From the NCBI GenBank assembly GCA_029204225.1, contig CM055096.1:45913346-45977345 (forward strand): a stretch of DNA of 64,000 nt, written 5' to 3'. The notes under the pieces are model-generated. The model made no database searches and was not told the DNA's origin. It worked only from the letters and a program-made list of their open reading frames with translations. The translations under genes were made by a program, and so were the position numbers. Source of the DNA: Diphasiastrum complanatum. Its lineage: Eukaryota; Streptophyta; Lycopodiopsida; Lycopodiales; Lycopodiaceae. Position 1 is the stretch's first letter. Each line of letters starts with the position of its first letter. Shown here piece by piece: positions 34,731-46,337 of the stretch.

Positions 34731-35536
34731 TGTCAGAAATGGTGAACTCCTACAACTTTGTCGCAACACGAACGAGAAATGAAGGTCAAATGAGAACGAT
34801 TTGCGACAGTCAACGTCCTTTGACTCAAAGCACAAACGATTCGCGAATCGTAAACACACCTCCAGAACCGCAAACCGCAAAGGGATGCAAAACAAAAAAC
34901 TATGAAAAAAACAAAAAGAATGAAAGCAAACGAAAGATTACGAAGCAAACGAAGAAGAATCTTCTGCACTGTCAGCTGGCAGCTCAACGGGCTTGGAGTC
35001 ATAGACTTCACGCCCAGCTAAAACGAGTGGCAACGACGAAGACTAACTAACTAGTTGATTAGCGTTAGCTAGTCTTGTAATTCTACGTATAGCTATCTTG
35101 TAAGCTCCACACAGTGGAGGTATAAACGATCCTCTCTGGATCATAAAAAAAAAAAAGAGAATCTGAATAGATAGATCTGTAAGAGACATAGAGACATAGG
35201 TAGCAAATAGAGCAGAAAAAAAAAATACTAGAGCTATGCATGAAAGTCTGCCAATGAGCAGAACACAGCGAAAGAGCAGAGTGTCACTCTGCCAATGAGC
35301 GAGACACAGACGATCTCGTTCTAAAATCAAACTGATAATACAGTCGCTCTATTTTCGTGCATCTCTTTGTCTTCTGTCGTCTGTCTTAATTGCTAGACTA
35401 AAATGTGTTTTGTGATGTGTAGCCGAGTGTCTAGGATCCTGTAAAACCTTCCGCATAAAAAGAAAATTCAAAGACATAAAATCGTTTGCGAATACGAAGA
35501 CGAAAACGAAATAGAAAAAGTTTCGCTTCCGCGACA
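34731..35536 (+). repeat. 3' LTR of the 5.6-kb copia element
   Basis: Starts TGTCAGAAATGG after the purine tract and ends CGCGACA. Compared with the 5' LTR it carries about 20-bp indels (near 34940 and 35255) and many substitutions, so the insertion is old. Confidence 0.88.
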
Positions 35537-37687
35537 ACAAGGATAGGCACTTTATTTCCTCTTTGTCATACTGCACATCTGCTGGCAGATCATTCTCTAA
35601 AGAAATCAAGAACTTTACAACGTGTAGAACTGTTGTTTCTTTGACAATTGTTGCCACACCATCTTCAATGTATTATTTTTTTTTTGCCAAAATACAATTG
35701 GCCCTCCAAGAGTTTTTGCATACCTTTATACAAATTGGGTCAGGCAAGTACCGCATCGATCTGAAAAATATTACAGTGAGTGGAACGATCTTTTGACGTT
35801 GTGGTGCAAAAGTTGGCTCATCATATGGAAGAGACCTAGCCACATAGCACTTCATAACTTCCAAGTAGTTATTAAACACGTCATCCGAACGTAGCAAGGT
35901 AATGGTATACTCCTCAAAGGTTTGATACAAAGTCTTCAAGGGCAACCTTCTCTTTAATGTGCCAACGAGCTGATTGCTGAGAATGCTTGACAATCCCTGA
36001 TAAAAATCTTCTTATTGTGCCCTTGCATGCTCGAATCTAGAAAAATGACAACCGAATTTCTTTGAGGATCTATTTGTATTGTATATGATAGTGTCTTCTT
36101 ATGGAGGATGTATCCAAATTGTTTTCTATATTGGATGAAGAACTGATTGAGTTTCCAATGACGTGTCTTGAAGTCTACATGCTTGATGGTTGGCAAAAAT
36201 TATCTAAAATTGTGAATACTAAAAAGAGAATAGCTTTAATATTAATCAGCCATTCTTTTGCTCGTCTCTTGATCCAGCTTCACTCCTTTGATGTATCGAG
36301 GCTTGTCCAACGAGATCCAGAGCTCCTATGCATGCTCCATTATTTCATCCAGGTTGTTCCTTTTAATTTTGCTCTCAGGTTCATAATTCAACCCGTTGGA
36401 CTCCAATATGTAACAGGGCATGCTTTTATATATATAAATATACACATGCACATATGCAAATAGCCTATCACATAGTTGGCTATGAAGATAGTTAGCACAT
36501 ATGCAAATAGGCTATTGTATAAGTAGCACATATGCAAATAACCTATTTTTGCATAGCCCATCCAATCTGGAACCTTCATTGGTGCCTGTCGCTTTTGGAT
36601 ACAACTCTAAATACAATTGCACTGCTTCCACCATATCCACACGTTTGAATTCACAGTACATCTTTAAAATTTTCTCTGGACTGTCAAACAAAACCTCAGG
36701 TTCATCTCCACTCTTGAAAGAAATCAGCCGTACTGTGACATTGATGGAAGCAGATGCAGGCCCATTTGTCATGCAAACTGATTGATACAACTGCTCAGCA
36801 AAAGAAAAGTCAAGGGCACGTTGGTTCGTAAAAAGTGAGGCTCGACAAATATTCTTTGACTCAATTTGATACATATGCTTGCCCCAAACGTAACCAACAT
36901 CATCAGAAGAATATGCATCGAGATTGACATTTGTTTCCTCCTCAAACTCACCCAATGCATCATCATTATCGGAGGATGATACAATGTCATAGAGGCCTCC
37001 ATATATTGTTCCAGTGAGATCAACCCTTGTCTCCAGTGGACGTTTTCCAGTCTGTCCAACCGGCTTGGCTGTCTTTTGACCAACAGAAATTTCGTCTTCT
37101 GGGTGGCGTCGTTTCAATGTAACTTTTCATCGTGCTTGTTTTCTACCTCCGGATAGAGTTGGAGCTAAGGATAGTGCCAGTTCTATCTTAGAGAATAATA
37201 CCACTTCTGTTCCTCTCAGCTTGTTGACTACGGTCGTGGCAATTTCAACTGTCTCCATTATTGTTTCTTCACGTTCTTGCATCATTTCATGCAAGTTTTG
37301 AAGAACAATCATTCCATCGAGTAAATTTCCATGATATCTACGCAATGCACTAGTTGAGTCATGAATTTTGGGTGCCTCCGTATAATGCACTACATCCGAG
37401 CAAAACTAAACAAAATGGCGTTCTTCTCCATTAGAACCCCGGGTCATGAATTCAACCCTTTCAATCAGCATGGTTTTAATTGCCCGCACCACACCTATAG
37501 TTTCAACATCCTCCATCGAAAATCTAGGCTCACCAACCGATACTATGGAGACAACGATGAAGACTTTCATGTACTGGCCACTAAAACTAGGCTTCTGAAC
37601 AATTTTCCATGCCTTTGTAAAGAAAATTGGATTCGCATCACCAACGGGCATGAGGACAATCTCTTCTGCAGCGTAGAAAGCCTACAA
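35537..37687 (-). pseudogene. Unrecognised protein, N-terminal and middle parts, lying between LTR-like repeats
   Basis: On the minus strand the frame starts beside the LTR-like repeat (first Met at 37651: MPVGDANPIFFTKAWKIVQ) and runs about 1.1 kb in a single frame, interrupted only by TAG at 37406 and TGA at 37127, through ALRRYHGNLLDGMIVLQNL, KRRHPEDEISVGQK, an acidic SSSDNDDALGEFEEE, YVWGKHMYQIESKNICRASLF and EKILKMYCEFKRV. After a repeat-filled gap (36420-36560) it continues YILESNGLNYEPESK and KPRYIKGVKLDQETSK, then, after a frame change, LKTLYQTFEEYTITLLRSDDV and LPADVQYDKEEIKCLSLL up to the copia insertion. It resembles a cellular or element-borne protein of 700 or more residues, not gag or pol. 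The family is unknown to me. Confidence 0.55.
36420..36560. repeat. Short repeat of GCACATATGCAAATA
   Basis: The motif (with ATATGCAAATAG/A) occurs three times, near 36448, 36495 and 36526, separated by (G/C)CTATT and TATAAG-type sequence, and splits the unknown pseudogene. It could be an intron or an insertion; no clear GT-AG pair fits. Confidence 0.5.
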
Positions 37688-38070
37688 ACTCATAGATTGA
37701 TGTAGAATTCATCACATATTTATACATGAGTAGCTCGGATCTGAGCATTTTAGGGATTCTATTAACTCAACATAACCTAACCCTAATTTCTAACCTAATA
37801 TTCCACTTGATCCACCCTAATTAGGGGTCAAGATCTAGAGATCCACAAACACTGTGAAATTTGCTATTTTTGGCTCCTACTTTTTCTCTAGCCTATATGC
37901 ACTTTTTGGCCTCTTTTCAAAGGTGACATCACAGTGTAACATGAAGAATAAAGCTCTTGAAAAGCATCCTATGCTATTTGGCATGTGTGGCATCCAATTA
38001 CATGGCCATCTTACCAATTACAAGTCATATGACCAAAAACTAGTCAAGGTAGAATTGTGAAATTTTAACA
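37688..38070 (-). repeat. LTR-like repeat copy 2 (right)
   Basis: 383 bp, same orientation as the copy at 27758 and about 94% alike by eye. On the minus strand it starts TGTTAAAATTTCAC, carries a TATAAATATG motif (plus 37716-37725), ends CTATGAGT and is followed at once by the unknown coding frame. No primer-binding site is seen at this junction. Confidence 0.65.
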
Positions 38071-38385
38071 AAGATTAGTTACAGATCATGATGCTTAGAT
38101 AGGGAATTAGGAGATAACTCTTCTTTGATGTGATTAGTGTTTCTTTTGATACTAATGACTTTTGGCTAGCGAACAAGGTTAGATAGCTCAAGAGATAGAT
38201 ATCAGGGGCTGCATGCAAAACAAACTGTGTGGAGCACTTTTTGGTCTTCTCCTACATTTTGCTTTACATCAGAACTTTATGTAGCTTTAAGTGCCTTACC
38301 TTTAGATCTAATAGAGAAAATTTGTCGTGTTGGGTGTTCTTTACTTCAATATATGTTTTGACATGTAATGTATCTCTATATATAA
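38071..38385. other. Short gene-free stretch
   Basis: AT-rich; nothing recognisable. It may be 5' internal sequence of the next copia remnant. Confidence 0.3.
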
Positions 38386-39910
38386 TTGACAACAAGGAGA
38401 TGTCGCCTAGATGATAGGGTTGTGGCCTATAATAGAAGAGAGTGGAAGGCATATGTTGCCATGTGCATAAGCCTAGTAGATAGACCTACTAGACAAAGAC
38501 AATATGCACTCACTACTAAAGAAGCATGGGACAAATTGGAAGCACAATATGCAACCAAAAATGCCACCAACAAGTCGTTCCTAGGGAGGAGACTCACAGA
38601 CCTTCGTATGGCTATAGCTACAGAACACATAGATCAAATGAGGTCCTTAGTGTAAGAATTTGGAGCAGTGGGAGTTGAGATACTGGATAATGATCAAGTA
38701 TCTACACTACTCAACAACCTACTAGAATCTTTTGAAAACTTGGTGATTAGATTGGAAAGAAAAAAAGAGGAAATCACCATGGGTTACCTCACTCCAAGGT
38801 TGAGGCAAGAAGAGACCAAAAGAGAAAAAATGACCCAAGAAATTTTTGAGAATGCATTTTGCACAAAGATTGTAGGAGATCATAGTCAAGCAAGCATGAG
38901 TAAGCAATAAAGAAAGAAGGAAGCATGCATCATTGCCGAAACAAAAATAAGAAAATACTTTGACAACAGGTTGACGGAGCAATAAAGAGACAAGAGAGAT
39001 ATCAACCAAGTGGTTTGCTACCATTGTAAGAAGAAGGGACACTATGCTAGTGTTTGCAAACAAAAAAGGATTGTAGAAAAGAAGTAGATGGAAGATTCCA
39101 ACATAGAACACGTGACTTTGCTTTTGTAACCAGTCCACCAAATAATGAGAATGCAGATACTTGGTATTAAATTTTGAATCCTACAGCACATGAGTTCAAA
39201 GTTTAATGGTTCATGAATTACAAATAAACCCCAAAATCAAGATGGGAGAAAATGGAAGGCAACATGGTCTGGGAATAGAGGATATACATCTACTCATGGG
39301 AGGCACATTGCAAAGGGAGAAATGTATGGAAACATGTATCACCTACTAGGATCAATCAAAACATAGCTAGGGATGAAATTGCCCCGGCCAACTCTGAGAC
39401 AAAGGAAAATTATCTTGGAAGGTTGTGGCATCAACATTTTTGACACCAAAACGTTGGAAGCCTGAATGACATTATGAAAAAAAGGAATGGTTGATGGCAT
39501 CGACTCATGCTAATTCAACCCCACTATGACATGTGAGGGATGCATGATGGGGAAGCAGAGTAGACGACCTTTCACAAGATCAAAGTCCAAATCAAACAGC
39601 CTATTAGAACTAGTCCACTCAGATGTTTGTGGACCCATGAGTGTAATCTCAACTGGGGGAGGAAAATACTTCTTGACATTCATAGATGACCTCTCTAGGA
39701 AAACATTCACAAAAAAAGGAATGGTTGATGGCATCGACTCATGCTACTTCAACCCCACTATGACATGTGAGGGATGCATGATGGGGAAGCAAAATAGATG
39801 ACCTTTCAAAGCCAAAAAAAACTTGACCCCAAAAGTATGTGTTGCATATTTGTGGGATACTACATGGATTCAAAAAGATATATGTTGTGACTCCTATACA
39901 TGAAAAATCG
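38386..39910 (+). pseudogene. Ty1/copia gag to integrase remnant with an internal duplication
   Basis: Gag frame with VVAYNRREWKAYVAM, TTKEAWDKLEAQYA and LGRRLTDLRM (38386-38910); zinc knuckle CYHCKKKGHYASVC near 39020; then Gag-pre-integrase and integrase start TCEGCMMGKQSRRPF, LVHSDVCGPM, YFLTFIDDLSRKTF (39526-39710). A 234-bp offset repeat then replays KKGMVDGIDSC.FNPTMTCEGCMMGKQ (first copy about 39478, second about 39712). The rest of pol is lost. Several stops. Confidence 0.85.
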
Positions 39911-40184
39911 CGCGTTGACCGCAAGTGATGTCTAGATATATATCAAGGATCAAGCTCTTTTACCCTGGCAAGTCAAGGTAGCTACATGTTGGAAAGTCAT
40001 GATAGATTGATACAACCATATACTCAATATGGAAGGTAAGGATGGACTTCTTGGTATTCATGAATGATTTAATAGGTAGCGTTTCAACAGACCCAAAATC
40101 AAATAAGGTTTGATAAGAGGGCCAAGAAGGCTCTATGTCATTTAAGATGAATGTCACAAATGAGCTTCTCAAGGTGGTAGGAGC
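39911..40184. other. Decayed sequence between two copia remnants
   Basis: No readable family; probably decayed pol or LTR. Confidence 0.3.
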
Positions 40185-41279
40185 TTGCATGAAAATAAAT
40201 CAAATTTCACATCTAAGGAGTCAAATTTTCAAAGTTATCAAGAGGAAGGTGAAAGTGCTCACTCTTATGCTAGGAGAGTAAAGTCTCTTTATAGTGATTT
40301 AGCAAGTGTTGGTGATGCTATTAAGGAGAGTGAGATTGTTCAAGTCCTTCTAAATGACTTAGGGAAGACTCATTGCTAATATTGTTCAAAATTTTGCTAT
40401 CCAAAAGAGTTTTTCATCTATTGAGGACTTGCAAGAGGTATTGGTGGCCAAGGAGCATAGGCATGCCAATATCAAGGCTAGGAGTGGAGCAACTTCTACC
40501 AAGGTCAGAAAGCTTTCTTCCCCAAAGCAAGCATAGAGGAAGGGGCATGAAATTTCAACAAGAAGAATACCATGGATCAACGACAAAGTGAGACTTCTTA
40601 TGGTGTTAAGAAGGACAAGTCTAAAGTTAGATGGTTTTATTCTGGCAAAATGGGTCATAATTTCTATGAGTGCAATAATAAAAGCAAATGGGAGGTAGCA
40701 GGTAAAGCAAGTTCACTAATGATGATGAAGATCATAATGTGGCTAATTCTCGTATGATGTCTTTATGTCTTATCTCAAGTAAAGGTGACAAAGATTTTTG
40801 GGATAGATATTGGAGCTATTTCACACATGACTAGTCATAAGGAATTATTTTCTTCCTTGATCATTTATGATGGAGCTAAGAAAGTAATCTATATGGCCAA
40901 TGATGGTGAGCATGTCATTAGAGGTAATAAACTATATTCCTTTTACTCTCAAATAAGAGAAAAGAATCTTCGCCACGACCCCCGCGCCCTCCTACTCATC
41001 GGAGCCTCGCAATCGCCCCGATGGCCAGGTATAGGCGGCGCGCTTCAAAATGATTTTGATAATGGACATCAAGTAGAGTTTGATGGAGATGCTTGTTTTG
41101 TTAAAAAGGAAGATACCTTGCTTGCTAGAGGCATTAGACAAGGTATACTTTATAAGCTTGATTCTTGTGTGTTTTCTAACCAAAGGAGTTTGATGGCAAA
41201 CGAGAAGATCTCATTAATGGCATCTAATATAAAGTCTCATAGACTTCTTACTAGTCGTGATGCTACTAGGCTTGTGTGA
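40185..41279 (+). pseudogene. Second Ty1/copia gag-protease remnant carrying rRNA filler
   Basis: Gag with EEGESAHSYARRVKSLYSDL and IVQVLLNDLG, a ruined zinc knuckle (FYSGKMGHNFYEC, first Cys pair lost), a protease reading FGIDIGAISHMTSHKELF (Ser-to-Ile next to the catalytic Asp), then the linker to Gag-pre-integrase (QVEFDGDACFVKKEDTLLARGIRQGILYKLD). Between IREKNL and QNDFDNGH sits 76 bp of rRNA-like sequence that keeps the frame open. Integrase and the remainder are absent. Confidence 0.8.
40969..41044 (-). rRNA. Antisense fragment of 25S rRNA used as filler
   Basis: About 76 bp, GC-rich in an AT-rich context. Its complement contains GCTCCGATGAGTAGGAGGGC and GGCGCG, a stretch I know from plant 25S rRNA (CGATGAGTAGGAGGGCGCGGCGGTCGC). 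It differs at several bases and is far too short to be a gene. Confidence 0.65.
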
Positions 41280-41635
41280 AATAGGCAAGTATTAGCTTGA
41301 CTAGTCATGTAATTATGTACATAACCTGATTCCACATGGGTGTAGAGTAGGCTTAGGTTACTTAGGTCCAGGTCATAGGTGTTAGGCGATTCATTTGGTC
41401 AAGTTACCAGACCAAGGTCGAGTAGTTGGGATGGTTATGTTCTTGATCTACCCACCAATATACAAATGCGGTGACGTCAATTCAGATGGTTCCAAAACCC
41501 TACATGTTGATAAGGAAAAAGATAAGTTTTAGTTTTTTTTTTCTTGATGCCAACTACTGGTGTGCGCCCTACAAAGAAAGGGTGTTCTCACCTCCAATAT
41601 ATGTCCACTCCATTGTGAAAGAGAAAATTTCAATG

Positions 41636-43330
<1,695 letters not shown>

Positions 43331-44220
43331 CTAAGACATCAGAGAAATTTGCAAAGGTTCAAAAGGTGATTTGATTTTTTTGCAAAGGTTCTGCAAGGGT
43401 TCAGAAACCAGCATCGTGATTAAGGATCTTGCGAATTGTAATGTCGGATGCAAAATGACCACCACCCATGCCTTTACTTGAAATTGAGATGATTTGGGTG
43501 GTCTCGTGTAAAGAATACATCTCCGAAGAATACCGTCTGGTCCTCTTCGATACAATTGGCCGACAATCAACTGATAAGGTCTAACTTTTAGAATCAGTTT
43601 CCGTTGTTCCGCCTTGGGTAAGAATTTGTCTGGTTGGCCCCGTATTAAATATTCAACTATATCTACGGCCCATTCAGTTACAGTGTCAATATAAAACAAG
43701 GTAGCGTCAAGTAGCTCATCATCAGGTAGGGCTGTAGTTTCCTTCCCCTTGATTCACGACACATGATCCGCCATGTAATGCTGCTTTCCCTTGCGAACCA
43801 CTATTCAAAAGTCAAACTCCAACAGTAGAAGTAACCAACGAGTGATTCTCCATGTGTTGCAAGTTTTATTAACAAGATATAGCAAGGGTTGATGGTCCAT
43901 ATAAAAGGCAAAATGTGTTTCCATCAAATAATATCGAAACTTCTTAACTGCGTAAATCATCGCCAATGCCTCCCGCTCAGTTGTTGAATAATTTATCTCT
44001 GAATCGTTGAGCTGTCGGCTTGCAAATCAGATTGGAAAATTCTTTTTGTGTTCTCCTGGCTGAGTTAAGACAACTCCTACTGCATACTTCAATGAATCTG
44101 TATGCACATGAAGCTCTATGGACCAATTGGGTGGGCGTAATATTAGCGCTGAGGAGACCAATGCATCTTTAAGCTTCTGGAAAGCTTGTAGGACTTCCTT
44201 AGTCCAATGTGGTTCCATCT
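43331..44220 (-). pseudogene. Ty3 pol fragment (reverse-transcriptase end, RNase H, integrase zinc region)
   Basis: Minus strand: MEPHWTKEVLQAFQKLKDAL and HVHTDSLKYAVGVVLTQPG (44027-44218), then RNase H NDSEINYSTTEREALAMIYA, KKFRYYL and DHQPLLYL (about 43740-44020), then the integrase zinc-binding lead-in GQLYRRGPDGILRRCI (43331-43699). Truncated on both sides; frameshifts between blocks. Confidence 0.85.
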
Positions 44221-44491
44221 GAATTTCTACTATTCTATCTAATCAAATATTTTACAATGTTGTAATTCTGATACATTGCCAATAGGAATTGATCTTAACA
44301 TCATCAAAGGCGATATCATTCAACAATAGATTTAGGTAGCTAAATCTCTTGAACCTGGCATAAAAGCAAACAATAAATAGGTCAACTAGCAACTTTCAAA
44401 GTGGAGCGTAACAATGAAAGAACAACTGAGTCACATCTTCATCAATTATTTTGCATTTAGACCAGGTATGTGACACATCCCCTCTATAGTT

Positions 44492-44494
<3 letters not shown>

Positions 44495-44562
<68 letters not shown>
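44495..44562. repeat. (AG)34 microsatellite
   Basis: 68 bp of uninterrupted AG. Confidence 0.97.
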
Positions 44563-44564
<2 letters not shown>

Positions 44565-45176
44565 GAAGGATCCTCAAAGAGAAAATTCAAAATTTACCTG
44601 TTCTGATTTTATGGATTCAACAGAATCTAGATTTTCAAAGATGGGAGGAATCAGAAACATTCCACTTAGAGTTGTACCAAGAGAAAGTAAAATTTGGTTC
44701 TTTGGCAACAGAGAAAACCCAGGAGGCCAATCTTGTCTAGGGCCTTAAAAAACTAGTTTTTACAACAATCAAAGGAGGTAGAAGTAGATAAAAGACCAAG
44801 GTCATAGCGAGAGAAAGCATAGGAGATAAAGTTGATTTCTTGAATGGAAAGGCCTAGATCTGACTTGAGACGAGAGAGACTGAAAGAGTAAATCAAGTCC
44901 ATGATATGATTCCAAGTAACAAGGCCTGCAAAGTCTAGTTTCAATCAAAGCAAGAGGTCAAGAGTTGGCAAATGGTCTTGCATGTTATTGTGTCTCAAGC
45001 CTTCTAGGATTCACACAAAATATTCCATTATTTTGATATTGATATCTATAATTGCCAATCTTGTCTAGGAGATGGAAACATGTCCCTAAAATAGATTCAA
45101 TGAGAAGAAATAATGTCTCTCGCTATAAATGCCTCTCTTACTCTCAAGGATGCTTTGATATAATTCAATTGAAGAC

Positions 45177-45214
45177 GTGTGTGTGTGTGTGTGTGTGTGT
45201 GCACGCGTGCGTGC
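45177..45214. repeat. (GT)n followed by GC/GT alternation
   Basis: GT repeats to 45200, then GCACGCGTGCGTGCAC, a purine-pyrimidine alternating tract. Confidence 0.9.
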
Positions 45215-46268
45215 ACAAAAACACACCTTGGTTACATATCTACAATAGAAACTAGAGACACATGTTAACAATAACGTTTTACCTTCTAGTCTTTAAAATT
45301 TCATGTCTGTGAAAGAATATTGCTTGCACTTGAAATATTTTTTACAAAAACTTTGCTTTGTTTAAAAAGGTGTTTTTCACATCACCATAACCCTCACAAG
45401 CACAAGTAACATATTTTAAATCAATCATGTTTTCCTTTTTATAATGTTCCATTTTAATTTGAGAGCATAATATGATTGGAAACTTGCTCAATTCTAAATA
45501 GGGACCTAGTTTGTTATGTACGATATGGTAGTGATCCCAACACAAGCATTGGACATCATATGCACCCTTTTCCCTAGGTCATATATGTACATAACAAATT
45601 GCCAATCAAATATCAAGTGCACGAACCTGTTTTAGGTGAGCTTTGGGTTGGTAGAACATTTCGGAGTAAAAACTTAGTCCCGGGCCTTAGGCTAGTTATG
45701 AAGCAATCATTGTGAGTTGATTCACAAACATATAAAAAATAGTGGAGATTTGTAAATTTATCCAAACTAATTAAATATAAGATTAGATGAATAATAGTAT
45801 TGTGTGATCTAGGTTATAGACATATTTAGAGTGATTCGTTGTAAGATAAGTTTGAGTGCTAAAAGATATTCCTATAAGTCGATTATTGGGCATGCCTATT
45901 TGTTCAAAGAAATTGAGCATATATTAGTAGTAACATAGGAGGCAAGAAGCAAATTGGTGACTCAACATGATCCAAGTGCTTAAGAGGCCTAGTTTGGATA
46001 GATGTATTTTAAAGACAAAGTTAAAGAAAAGAGTACAAAGTTGTAACCTGCATAAGATGCAATGAAGACAATCTCATGTCACCCCATTGTGACAAGAAGG
46101 CAATGTCGTTCCAAGGGGTATATATTAAGTACTAAGAGTCTAACTTGTTTTGGACATATTGCGACAAGGCCAATACTTAAACAACATATTCTTAAGACTA
46201 CAACCTTGAGAGTTGTAACAATATCCATGCTTTGTTGAATCAACTTTTTAGTAGAAGCATGCTCATCA

Positions 46269-46337
46269 TCATAAGCCAGAGCACAGGTGAACGTCGTCTA
46301 TCATGATCTTGAAACCTCCATGAGCATCCTGCAGATT
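46269..46337 (-). pseudogene. Exon-like patch, unknown gene
   Basis: 22 codons ending in DDVHLCSGL and TGA, with a plausible splice acceptor just upstream (minus strand ...CTCCTTTAG). No neighbouring exon could be placed with confidence. Confidence 0.2.
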
